Positions 7,663-14,333 are shown, counted from the first letter of the stretch. The stretch is DNA of 16,554 bases from Aquisalimonas sp. (GCA_007127625.1 SKYZ01000366.1:1-16554), one strand, 5' to 3'. The notes: generated by a model not told the origin, from the sequence alone. Made by a program: numbers and translations.

Positions 7663-8493
7663 TCAGCGTCGTACCCCGCGCACCACGCGGTACTGCCGCG
7701 GGACTGTGATGCCCAGGGCGTCGGCAAAGCCGTCGTGGAAGGCGGTGAACTCGGCCTCGAAGCGGGCTCTCTGCTCCGGACCCAGCTTTCTCGCCAGGGT
7801 GTGCACCGGACCGTAGCCCTCGGAGAAGGTGCGCCACGCAGCCGCCCCGTCGGGCTCCCGGTAGTACGACGTCCCCTCTTCCACATCGACGTCGAAGGCC
7901 TCGCCCAGGAGTTCCCGCAGCCGCGCCGTCCGGCCCCATTCAAACGGGGACGGCGGGGGTTCGCCCTCCGGGGGCGGCATGTACCCCTTGATGATCCTGA
8001 ACATCTCGAACACGTTGCCGTCCGGCGTCCACACGGCCAGAGCCAGCCTGCCGCCCGGCCGGCAGACGCGCGCAAGCTCGGCTGCCGCGTCGTCCGGTTG
8101 CTGAGCGAACATCACGCCGAAGGTGGAGATCACGGCGTCGAACTCACCGTCCGCGAAGGGCAGATCCTCGGCGTCGCCCTCGACGAATTGAATATCGAGC
8201 CCCCGCGCGGACGCCTGCTGCCGGGCGGGAGCCAGCATGTCCGGGGCGAAATCCACACCGGTGACCTGGTGGCCGCGCTCGGCCAGGCGGCGCGCCGCCC
8301 AGCCGGTGCCCGTTGCCACGTCTAGGATCCGCGCACCGGGCCCCGGATTCAGGCGGTTGATGGTGTGCTCGATAGCATCCAGGATGCCCCGGCTTACTTC
8401 GTCATAGGCCGCGCCTCCGGCGGACCACACCGTCGACGGGCCAGCGTTGTGGGAGTGGATCGGGCTGGCACCCGGTTCAGCTGCTATGTTCAT
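7663..8493 (-). CDS. Class I SAM-dependent methyltransferase
   Basis: A 276-residue methyltransferase of the Methyltransf_11/UbiE-like type. Motif I is I-L-D-V-A-T-G-T-G-W-A-A (about 56-67), the acidic residue binding the SAM ribose is D81 in V-T-G-V-D-F-A-P-D-M-L, and the post-II acidic motif is V-E-G-D-A-E-D-L-P-F (about 104-113). Later come V-I-S-T-F-G-V-M-F and C-R-P-G-G-R-L-A-L-A-V-W. No substrate can be read from the sequence; small-molecule or metalloid methylation is typical of the fold. ATG 8493 is strongly supported by AAGGAGG with 6-base spacing; a longer in-frame reading to 8547 is not. It is the first gene of a minus-strand operon with the cupin and the oxidoreductase remnant. 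It is divergent from an HxlR-type regulator 154 bp away, which suggests that this regulator controls it. Confidence 0.86.
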   Translation of the reverse strand: MNIAAEPGASPIHSHNAGPSTVWSAGGAAYDEVSRGILDAIEHTINRLNPGPGARILDVATGTGWAARRLAERGHQVTGVDFAPDMLAPARQQASARGLDIQFVEGDAEDLPFADGEFDAVISTFGVMFAQQPDDAAAELARVCRPGGRLALAVWTPDGNVFEMFRIIKGYMPPPEGEPPPSPFEWGRTARLRELLGEAFDVDVEEGTSYYREPDGAAAWRTFSEGYGPVHTLARKLGPEQRARFEAEFTAFHDGFADALGITVPRQYRVVRGVRR

Positions 8494-8557
8494 GACATGC
8501 CTCCTTGATGGTTGCTCCAGGCGCTGGGTGCGCCACGGGGAAAGCATCAGGAAACAG

Positions 8558-8632
8558 GCCAGGGCCCTGCCAGTTCATAAACTGAACCGGACAGGTGGTG
8601 CTCCCCACGTCGACACTGCACCGGTGTTGCAG
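8558..8632. promoter_or_regulatory. Candidate operators in the divergent methyltransferase/HxlR intergenic region
   Basis: The 154-bp gap between the methyltransferase start (8493) and the regulator start (8648) holds several short palindromes. These are CAGGGCCCTG (8560-8569, perfect), CAGTTcataAACTG overlapping GTTCAtaaacTGAAC (8571-8587), and CTGCA-n7-TGCAG around CACCGGTG (8616-8632). HxlR-type repressors bind short inverted repeats near their own and divergent genes. The AT-rich GTTCA palindrome is the best operator candidate. I see no strong -35/-10 pair by eye, so the promoters are not placed. Confidence 0.45.
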
Positions 8633-8647
8633 ATGAGGAGGGAAACC

Positions 8648-9346
8648 ATGTCGAGGCACACTGGATACGGGCAGTTCTGTCCGGTCGCCAAGGCGTCCGA
8701 GATCCTGACCACGCGCTGGACGCCGCTGATCATGCGCGAGCTGGTGAGCGGTTCTTCCGGCTTCAACGAAATCCACCGCGGCGTGCCGCTGATGTCACGA
8801 GCGCTGCTGGCGCAACGGTTGCGGGAACTCACCGACGCCGGCGTGCTATGCCGTAATGACCGCGGCACCTACCGCCTCACCGAGGCCGGCGAATCCCTGG
8901 GGCCCATCATCATCGCCATGGGGCTGTGGGGTCGCCAGTGGGTGGAGAGCGCCGCAGACGGCCCGGACTGGGACGCTGGCGTACTCATGTGGGACATGCG
9001 CCGACGCATCGACACCAGCGTTCTTCCGCCGGGACGGACGGTCCTGCAGTTCGACTACGGAGATGCGCCCACGGAGATGCGCAGATGGTGGCTGCTGATC
9101 GAGGATGACGAGGTGGATCTCTGCCAGTCCGATCCCGGATTCGAGGTGGATCTCTACATCACCAGCACGGTGCGCGACATGGGTCGCGTGTGGATCGGAC
9201 AGCGTGGTCTGACTACAGCCCTGAAACGGGACGAGATTCGAGTCCACGGACGCATCGACCTGGAGCGAAGCATGCCGCAATGGTTGATGTTGTCCGTGAT
9301 CGCGGAGGAAGGGAACCGGCAGCAGGAAGCGGAGCTCGCCGGGTGA
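8648..9346 (+). CDS. HxlR-family winged-helix regulator with extended C-terminal domain
   Basis: A 232-residue regulator. The N-terminal third is a clear HxlR winged helix: Y-G-Q-F-C11-P-V-A-K-A-S-E-I-L, T-T-R-W-T-P-L-I-M-R-E-L, F-N-E-I-H-R-G-V-P-L-M-S-R-A-L-L-A-Q-R-L-R-E-L, and the wing with Y-R-L-T-E-A-G. Typical HxlR proteins have about 100-150 residues; this one carries roughly 125 extra C-terminal residues resembling the SCP2-like sterol/lipid-binding domain found in some longer members. That suggests a ligand-sensing role, but the domain call is tentative. The conserved Cys near the N-terminus is a redox or electrophile sensor in some family members. ATG 8648 has AGGAGG 6 bases upstream; the in-frame extension to 8447 overlaps the methyltransferase and is rejected. 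It is probably a repressor of the divergent methyltransferase-cupin operon and of itself. It is convergent with alkA, 41 bp away. Confidence 0.82.
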   Translation: MSRHTGYGQFCPVAKASEILTTRWTPLIMRELVSGSSGFNEIHRGVPLMSRALLAQRLRELTDAGVLCRNDRGTYRLTEAGESLGPIIIAMGLWGRQWVESAADGPDWDAGVLMWDMRRRIDTSVLPPGRTVLQFDYGDAPTEMRRWWLLIEDDEVDLCQSDPGFEVDLYITSTVRDMGRVWIGQRGLTTALKRDEIRVHGRIDLERSMPQWLMLSVIAEEGNRQQEAELAG

Positions 9347-9387
9347 GCAGCCGACAGTCCGGCGACCGCGTCCCTGGCGGTGTCTGA

Positions 9388-10284
9388 TCAGGTGTCCATT
9401 GCCCACAGGTGGGCTGCCACGATTGCCCGCCATGGGCTGAACTGGGCCAGCCAGTGACCGGTCTCCCTCTCCCCGGGCTGCTGCTGGCGCCCCAGGAGCG
9501 ACTGCAGGCTGCGGCGTACGCCCAGGTCCCCTTCCATGGCACCGTCCAGCCACGCGAAACCCCGCAGCAGCGTGTAATTGACGGTCCAGGGGCCGACACC
9601 GCGGATGGCGCGCAAACGCCCTCGCAGATCGTCGACATCCGCCAGCTCCGCGCCGACGCCCAGAGGCAGTTCACCGCGGATCACCCCCTCGCTCAGGGCA
9701 CGGATGGTGTCCGCTTTGGTCCGTGACACCCCCGCCCCCCGCAGCGAGGCCTCGTCCATGGCCGCCAGGCTGTCAGCATCAGGAAAGGCGTGCACCCCGG
9801 CCGGATGGCACAGCCCCGCCGCACGAATCAGCTTCCTGCGCACGGCGATCGCCGCGCTGACACTGATCTGCTGGCCGATGACCGCCCAGATCGCCGCCTC
9901 GAACGGCGTTGCCGCCTGGGCAACCCGCAACCCGGGCCGCGCGCGGATCAGTCGGCCCACATCGGGGTGCTCACCATGGGCCGTCTCGAACGCCTCCACC
10001 GGCTGGGTCAGCCCCAGGAGCGATTGGCACAGCCCGGTCAGCGCCTCCGCGTCACCATTGCCCAGGGCGCTGCCGAGCTGCACCTCCACCCGGGCGCTGC
10101 GGTCTTCGAAATCCACCTGCAGGACGGCCGGCGCACCGTGCCAGACAAACCCTTTCACCAGCACCCGGCCTTCCACCCGTTCAGCGGTCTGCTCCGGGTC
10201 CCGTTGATGAAACCGGAGGATGTCATCGGGTCGATACCCCGGCGGCAGCGCCAGTTCCAGCCGCAGCGTCCCGCTCCCAGTCAT
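9388..10284 (-). CDS. alkA: DNA-3-methyladenine glycosylase II (AlkA)
   Basis: A 298-residue base-excision glycosylase that removes N3-methyladenine and other alkylated purines, leaving an abasic site. The N-terminal AlkA_N-like beta domain covers about 1-110, followed by the HhH-GPD fold with A-I-W-A-V-I-G-Q-Q-I-S (about 131-141). The helix-hairpin-helix is L-R-A-I-R-G-V-G-P-W-T-V-N-Y (about 224-237). The catalytic Asp is D253 in M-E-G-D-L-G-V-R-R, matching the E. coli AlkA position. The length is close to E. coli AlkA (282). Its ATG (10284-10282) overlaps the stop codon of the preceding ada gene as ATGA, so the two are translationally coupled in one operon. Ada acts upstream and is the likely regulator. 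Confidence 0.93.
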   Translation of the reverse strand: MTGSGTLRLELALPPGYRPDDILRFHQRDPEQTAERVEGRVLVKGFVWHGAPAVLQVDFEDRSARVEVQLGSALGNGDAEALTGLCQSLLGLTQPVEAFETAHGEHPDVGRLIRARPGLRVAQAATPFEAAIWAVIGQQISVSAAIAVRRKLIRAAGLCHPAGVHAFPDADSLAAMDEASLRGAGVSRTKADTIRALSEGVIRGELPLGVGAELADVDDLRGRLRAIRGVGPWTVNYTLLRGFAWLDGAMEGDLGVRRSLQSLLGRQQQPGERETGHWLAQFSPWRAIVAAHLWAMDT

Positions 10285-11117
10285 TCCCGGCTCTCGCGGT
10301 CCAGCAGGACCCGCTTGCGCTCCACTCCCCAGCGGTAACCGGAGAGCCCGCCATCGTTACGCACCACGCGATGACAGGGGATGGCCACCGCCAGGGCATT
10401 CGCGGCACAGGCGCCGGCCACCGCCCGGGCGCTGCCCGGGGCACCGATGCGGCGCGCCAACTCCGAATAGCTGACCGTCTCTCCCGGCGGAACGGCCCGC
10501 AGCGCTTCCCAGACCCGCCGCTGGAATGCGGTGCCACGGATATCCAGGGGCAGATCCAAGCCGGTGCGGGGTGACTCGACGAAACCGACCACCTGCGCCA
10601 CTTCCTGCTCGAACGGCTCGTCTCCACCAACCAGTTCCGCGGCGGGGAAACGGTCTTCCAGTTCGTGGACCAGGGCTTCAGGGTCATCACCCAGGAGAAT
10701 GGCGCAGATACCGACCTCCGTTCGCGCCACCAGGATGGCACCCAGGCGGCACTCGGCCACGGCGAAGCGGATCTCGGCACCTTCGCCGCCAGCCCGGTAC
10801 CGGCCGGGGGTCATGCCCAGTTCGGCATCCGCCTCGGCATAGAACCGGCCGCTGGAGGAATAGCCGGCATGGTAGATGGCGTCGGTGACACTGGCACGCT
10901 CGGAGAGCGCCCGCCGCATGGTCTCGCTGCGGCAGGCGGCGGCGTAGGCCCGCGGGGTCAGGCCAGTTGCCGCCTTGAAGGTGCGTTGCAGATGCCAGGG
11001 GCTCCAGCCCACCTCGGCGGCCAGTTCCGCCAGCCGCGGCGGCTGCTCCGAGGCCTCGATATAGCGGCAGATCCGGGTAATCACGTCAGTCTGCGCGGGT
11101 GTGGACGTACTGCTCAC
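10281..11117 (-). CDS. ada: Ada-type AraC regulator / O6-alkylguanine-DNA methyltransferase lacking the N-terminal Zn domain
   Basis: A 278-residue fusion of an AraC-type DNA-binding domain (about 12-108, with L-A-A-E-V-G-W-S-P-W-H-L-Q-R-T-F and the second helix-turn-helix around A-G-Y-S-S-S-G-R-F-Y) and an O6-methylguanine methyltransferase. The suicide acceptor motif is P-C248-H-R-V, preceded by V-S-Y-S-E-L-A-R-R-I-G and A-N-A-L-A-V-A-I. Full-length E. coli Ada (354 residues) also has an N-terminal four-Cys zinc domain that accepts methyl groups from phosphotriesters and switches the protein into an activator; that domain is absent here. It may therefore be activated differently, or act mainly in repair. 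The start is GTG 11117 with GGAGG 6 bases upstream, and the protein begins a few residues before the AraC domain. It heads the operon with alkA (4-bp overlap) and is divergent from the GcvT-type oxidoreductase. Confidence 0.9.
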   Translation of the reverse strand: MSSTSTPAQTDVITRICRYIEASEQPPRLAELAAEVGWSPWHLQRTFKAATGLTPRAYAAACRSETMRRALSERASVTDAIYHAGYSSSGRFYAEADAELGMTPGRYRAGGEGAEIRFAVAECRLGAILVARTEVGICAILLGDDPEALVHELEDRFPAAELVGGDEPFEQEVAQVVGFVESPRTGLDLPLDIRGTAFQRRVWEALRAVPPGETVSYSELARRIGAPGSARAVAGACAANALAVAIPCHRVVRNDGGLSGYRWGVERKRVLLDRESRE

Positions 11118-11350
11118 GAGTCGCCTCCGTCATGCCTGGATTTCCGTTCCGATGAGGGTAGTCCGGTGCTCTCCCGGGGGCACTCCGGATCTTGCGCCAG
11201 GGGACGTGTCCTCCATTGAACAGAAGCCTGCGCTCCGAGAACAGTAGAGCCTCCCGCCTCTGGTAACAATCTCTCTACGTATCGACAGTCAGCGCGGTGA
11301 CCGGACGCGGCGAGCTGCCTGGATCGCCGCGTCCACGGGCCAACGCAAGT

Positions 11351-11375
11351 ATTGGCATTCATTCCACGTGCCAAT
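11351..11375 (+). promoter_or_regulatory. 7-bp inverted repeat just before the GcvT-oxidoreductase RBS
   Basis: ATTGGCA (11351-11357) and TGCCAAT (11369-11375) form a perfect 7-bp inverted repeat with an 11-bp spacer. It ends 14 bases before the ATG at 11390 and directly before the purine-rich GGGAGAGAGAGG. It could be an operator dyad or a 5'-UTR hairpin close to the ribosome binding site. The rest of the 272-bp gap back to the ada start shows no confident promoter by eye. Confidence 0.45.
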
Positions 11376-11389
11376 GGGAGAGAGAGGCA

Positions 11390-13957
11390 ATGGCGAAGTT
11401 CCCCAAGAGTGCAAGCGTCGTGATCATCGGCCAGGGAGGCATCGTCGGAGCGTCCGTGGCCCACCACCTCATCGAACGGGGGTGGGACAACATCGTCGGT
11501 ATCGACAAGTCCATGATTCCCACGGATGTGGGCTCCACCTCCCACGCCTCGGACTTCTGCTACATGACCTCGCACGACCACATGACGTGCTACACCACCA
11601 TGTACAGCGCCGATTTCTATGAAAAGCGCGGCCATTACCAGCGCGTCGGCGGCCTTGAGATCGCCCGGGTGGGCGATGACGAGCGCTTGGAGGAGCTGAA
11701 GCGCAAGGTGGGCTCGGCCCGCGCCTTCGGCACCAACGCGCACATGATCAGCGCTGGCGAGGCCAAGGAGCGCATGCCCCTGCTCAACGAGGATATGGTC
11801 CAGGCGGCCATGTGGGACCCGGATGCCGGACTGGTCATTCCGCGCTCCCAGACCGTGGCCGGCGAGTTGGTGGAGGAAGGCAAGGCCACCGGACGCCTGC
11901 AGACGTTCGCCAATACGCCGGCGACGAGCCTGGACATCCGCCACGGCCAGATCCATGGCGTGGAAACGCCCCGTGGTTACATCGAGACCTCGAAGGTGGT
12001 CGTGTGCTGCGGGATCTGGGGCCGCCTCATCGCCGAACAGGCGCTGCAGGACCTGCCCATGATGCCGGTGGAACACCCACTGCTGTGGTTCGGCCCCTAC
12101 GAGGAGTTCAACGGCACCGGCTACGAGATCGGCTACCCGCTGATGCGGGACCAGGGCAACTCCGCCTACCTGCGTGACACCGGTGACCCCGTTACCTCCG
12201 AGGGCGGCTACATCGAGTGGGGCTACTACGAGGAGAGGGCGCCACGACTCGTGCACCCCCGGGACATCCTGGAGAAGGAAGAGTCACGGCTTTCTCCGTC
12301 GCAGCGTGATCTGGAGCTGGAGCAGATCATGGAGCCGCTGGAGCGGGCCATGGAGCTCACCCCCATCCTCGCCGAGCTCGGGCTGGACGAGAAGCGCTCT
12401 TTTAACGGGCTACTGTCAGTGACCGCTGATGGCGGTTCCATCATCGGTGAATCACCGCAGACCGAGGGCCTGTGGTTCTGCGAGGCCATCTGGGTCAAGG
12501 ACGGTCCCGGCGCCGGCAAGGTGCTGGCGGACTGGATGACCGACGACCGGACCGAGATCGATCACCACGGCATCGACATCGCACGGTTCTACCCGCTGCA
12601 GAACACCCCCTGCTACATTCACGACCGCTGCTACGAGACGGCCTTCAAGATCTACAACCCGCCGGTGCACCCGCGGGAGCCCTACGCCATGGGTCGCAAC
12701 CTGCGGCGCAGCCCCTTCTGGCCCCGGGAAGAGGCCCTGGGCGGCTATTTCATGGAAGCCGCCGGCTGGGAACGTGCCCACGGCTACGCCGCCAACGAGG
12801 CGCTGCTGCTGGACACCTATGGACACCGGATTCCGGAGCGCCACAACGAGTGGGACAACCGCCACTTCTGGCGCGTCTCCAACGCCGAGCACCTGGCGCT
12901 GTCCGAGAACGTGGGCATGATCAACCTCTCCCACTTCGCCGTGTTCGACGTCTCCGGACCCGACGCCGAGCCGCTGCTGGAATATCTGTCGGTGGCCAAG
13001 GTGGGCGGCGACACGCCCATCGACAAGGGCGTGTACACCCACTTCCTCGACCACGAAGGCGGCGTCAAGGCGGACCTGACCATCATCCGCCTGGGAGAGG
13101 ACCGCTGGCGGGTGATGTGCGGCGGGGACACCGGCCACCGGGACTACGTGTGGATGAAGCGCATCGCCTCCCGCAAAGGGCTACACGCCTATATCGACGA
13201 CCGCACCGACCACCTGGGCTGCCTGGGCCTCTGGGGACCGAATGCCCGGGAAACCCTGCAGGCGGTCGCGGATCACCCGGCGGAACTGAGCCACGAGCGC
13301 TTCCCGTTCGCCACGGCCAAGCAGATCACCATCAAGGGCATGCCCGTGTACGCCTTCCGTATTTCCTACGTGGGCGAACAGGGCTGGGAGCTGCACGTGC
13401 CCTTCAGCTACGGCCTGTCCCTTTGGGATCTGCTGTACGACGAAGGGGTGACGCCGGTGGGCATCGAGACCTACGCCAACAGTCGGCGCCTGGAGAAGAG
13501 TCTGCGGCTGCAGAACGCCGACCTGCTCACCGAGTACAACCTCTACGAGGCGGGCCTGGCGCGGCCCAAGGTCAAGGCGGCGGACTTCCACGGCAAGGAG
13601 GCCTACCTGGCCCAACGCGAACGCGACAGCCAGCCGGCGTACCTGTGCACCATGACCATGGTGGACAACCGGGATGAGAACGGGGTGCCGCGCTACCCGG
13701 TGGGCCACTGCCCGCTGCTGGACCCGGAAACGGGCAAAGTATTAGTCGACCAGCTCGGGCGGCGCTCCTACACCACCAGCGTGGCGTACGGGCCCTCGGT
13801 GGAGAAGACCATCGCCATGGGATACCTCCCGCGGGAGTTCGCAGTGGAAGGCAAGGAGCTGCTCATGGAGTATTTCCACGAGCACTTCCCGGTGCGCATC
13901 GAGGCGGTGGGCTACCGGGCCCTGTACGACCCGGACAACGAGCGGCCGAAGTCCTGA
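11390..13957 (+). CDS. GcvT-type FAD-dependent oxidoreductase (dimethylglycine/sarcosine dehydrogenase-like)
   Basis: An 855-residue two-part enzyme. Residues 1 to about 430 are a D-amino-acid-oxidase-type FAD domain with V-V-I-I-G-Q-G-G-I-V-G at 10-20. G-S-T-S-H52-A-S-D-F lies where related dehydrogenases have their covalently flavinylated His. The second half (about 450-850) is a GcvT/aminomethyltransferase fold, with F-D-V-S-G-P-D-A-E-P-L-L (about 517-528) and the C-terminal GCV_T barrel near G-R-R-S-Y-T-T-S-V-A-Y-G. Relatives oxidatively N-demethylate dimethylglycine or sarcosine and pass the one-carbon unit to tetrahydrofolate. The substrate here is unproven; osmolyte (betaine) breakdown is a reasonable inference. 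There is no signal peptide, so it is cytoplasmic. ATG 11390 has the purine-rich GGGAGAGAGAGG just upstream. It is a single gene with no one-carbon partner genes in the window, divergent from ada-alkA and convergent with the antitoxin. Confidence 0.85.
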   Translation: MAKFPKSASVVIIGQGGIVGASVAHHLIERGWDNIVGIDKSMIPTDVGSTSHASDFCYMTSHDHMTCYTTMYSADFYEKRGHYQRVGGLEIARVGDDERLEELKRKVGSARAFGTNAHMISAGEAKERMPLLNEDMVQAAMWDPDAGLVIPRSQTVAGELVEEGKATGRLQTFANTPATSLDIRHGQIHGVETPRGYIETSKVVVCCGIWGRLIAEQALQDLPMMPVEHPLLWFGPYEEFNGTGYEIGYPLMRDQGNSAYLRDTGDPVTSEGGYIEWGYYEERAPRLVHPRDILEKEESRLSPSQRDLELEQIMEPLERAMELTPILAELGLDEKRSFNGLLSVTADGGSIIGESPQTEGLWFCEAIWVKDGPGAGKVLADWMTDDRTEIDHHGIDIARFYPLQNTPCYIHDRCYETAFKIYNPPVHPREPYAMGRNLRRSPFWPREEALGGYFMEAAGWERAHGYAANEALLLDTYGHRIPERHNEWDNRHFWRVSNAEHLALSENVGMINLSHFAVFDVSGPDAEPLLEYLSVAKVGGDTPIDKGVYTHFLDHEGGVKADLTIIRLGEDRWRVMCGGDTGHRDYVWMKRIASRKGLHAYIDDRTDHLGCLGLWGPNARETLQAVADHPAELSHERFPFATAKQITIKGMPVYAFRISYVGEQGWELHVPFSYGLSLWDLLYDEGVTPVGIETYANSRRLEKSLRLQNADLLTEYNLYEAGLARPKVKAADFHGKEAYLAQRERDSQPAYLCTMTMVDNRDENGVPRYPVGHCPLLDPETGKVLVDQLGRRSYTTSVAYGPSVEKTIAMGYLPREFAVEGKELLMEYFHEHFPVRIEAVGYRALYDPDNERPKS

Positions 13958-13977
13958 AGACGCGCTGACGCCGACTG

Positions 13978-14046
13978 ACGATCACCTGCTCACGTACACG
14001 TGGCGGCGATGGCCGACTTCCACGACTGTCACGCGCAGGTGATCGT
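13978..14046. repeat. 12-bp perfect inverted repeat at the toxin-deletion site
   Basis: ACGATCACCTGC (13978-13989) and GCAGGTGATCGT (14035-14046) are exact reverse complements separated by 45 bp. The left arm covers the stop codon of the RelE-like remnant; the right arm covers the point where antitoxin and toxin-like readings meet. It lies between two convergent genes and could help end transcription, but it has no T-run and the loop is long. Confidence 0.7.
13982..14044 (-). pseudogene. C-terminal remnant of a RelE/ParE-family toxin
   Basis: Read on the minus strand from 14044 to a TGA at 13984-13982, one frame gives D-H and then LRVTVVEVGHRRHVYVSR. V-x-V-G-H-R-R-x-V-Y is the hallmark C-terminus of RelE-superfamily toxins, preceded in intact members by a D-D-x-x-x-V-x-V-V strand. 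Nothing upstream in this frame resembles the rest of a roughly 85-95-residue toxin; instead the sequence is the 3' end of the antitoxin gene in another frame. The simplest reading is an internal deletion that joined the antitoxin's last codons to the toxin's last 20 or so. No functional toxin can be made. The segment is short, so chance similarity cannot be fully excluded, but its position right after an antitoxin makes chance unlikely. Confidence 0.65.
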
Positions 14047-14277
14047 GATTTTCCCATGGGCCTTCAGATCATCGAGCAAGGCCTCATAGCTCATGGTCGG
14101 CTCGGCAACACGGTCCTCGAAGGCGGCCAGGTCTTCCTGATCCTCGGCCAGTGCGGCGCGTACCGCATCGTTAACGATGTCCGACACGGTACGGTTCGAG
14201 TGCGCTGACTTGAGGCGGAGAGCCGCGTGAAACTCTGGATCGAAGTAGACCGTAGAACGCTTGGAAGGCTGAGCCAT
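14029..14277 (-). CDS. Ribbon-helix-helix (CopG-like) antitoxin, orphan
   Basis: An 82-residue protein starting M-A-Q-P-S-K-R-S-T-V-Y-F-D-P (RHH beta strand), then helix 1 E-F-H-A-A-L-R-L-K-S-A-H-S, the turn N-R-T-V-S-D-I-V-N-D-A-V-R-A-A-L, and an acidic C-terminal half with E-D-Q-E-D-L-A-A-F-E-D-R and S-Y-E-A-L-L-D-D-L-K-A-H-G-K-I. This is the typical antitoxin of RHH-RelE pairs: a DNA-binding autorepressor whose tail wraps the toxin. Relatives usually end about G-K-I; here five extra residues (T-I-T-C-A) come from out-of-frame reading of toxin sequence. ATG 14277 follows GGTGGAG; the in-frame extension to 14301 is unlikely. No intact toxin follows, so it may persist as a repressor, as an antidote to a related toxin elsewhere, or simply be decaying. 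Confidence 0.82.
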   Translation of the reverse strand: MAQPSKRSTVYFDPEFHAALRLKSAHSNRTVSDIVNDAVRAALAEDQEDLAAFEDRVAEPTMSYEALLDDLKAHGKITITCA

Positions 14278-14304
14278 GGCGCTCCACCCTGATGTCGGCA
14301 TCCG

Positions 14305-14333
14305 AGTTAAGCGCTACAACGTCAAAACGTCAA
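14305..14333 (-). promoter_or_regulatory. Candidate promoter with tandem TTGACGTT repeats before the antitoxin
   Basis: On the minus strand TTGACGTT occurs twice in perfect tandem (14333-14318). The first TTGACG (14333-14328) is a near-consensus -35 box, and a weak -10 match TTAACT lies at 14310-14305 with 17-bp spacing, 27 bases before the ATG. RHH antitoxins autorepress by binding short repeats over their own promoter, so the tandem octamer is a candidate operator. Confidence 0.5.

Noticed and set aside
7590..8075. Upstream extension of the cupin frame to 343 residues
   Set aside because: The added part lies within the methyltransferase gene in another frame and is Arg-rich. The cupin has its own SD at 7598-7604.
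11114..12256. 380-residue minus-strand frame overlapping the GcvT-oxidoreductase start
   Set aside because: It covers the opposite strand of the conserved FAD domain, has no recognisable motifs and also runs through the ada promoter gap.
12472..13677. 401-residue plus-strand frame inside the GcvT-oxidoreductase
   Set aside because: Frame-shifted shadow with Arg/Gly/Pro-biased composition and no family resemblance; the primary frame carries the GCV_T motifs.
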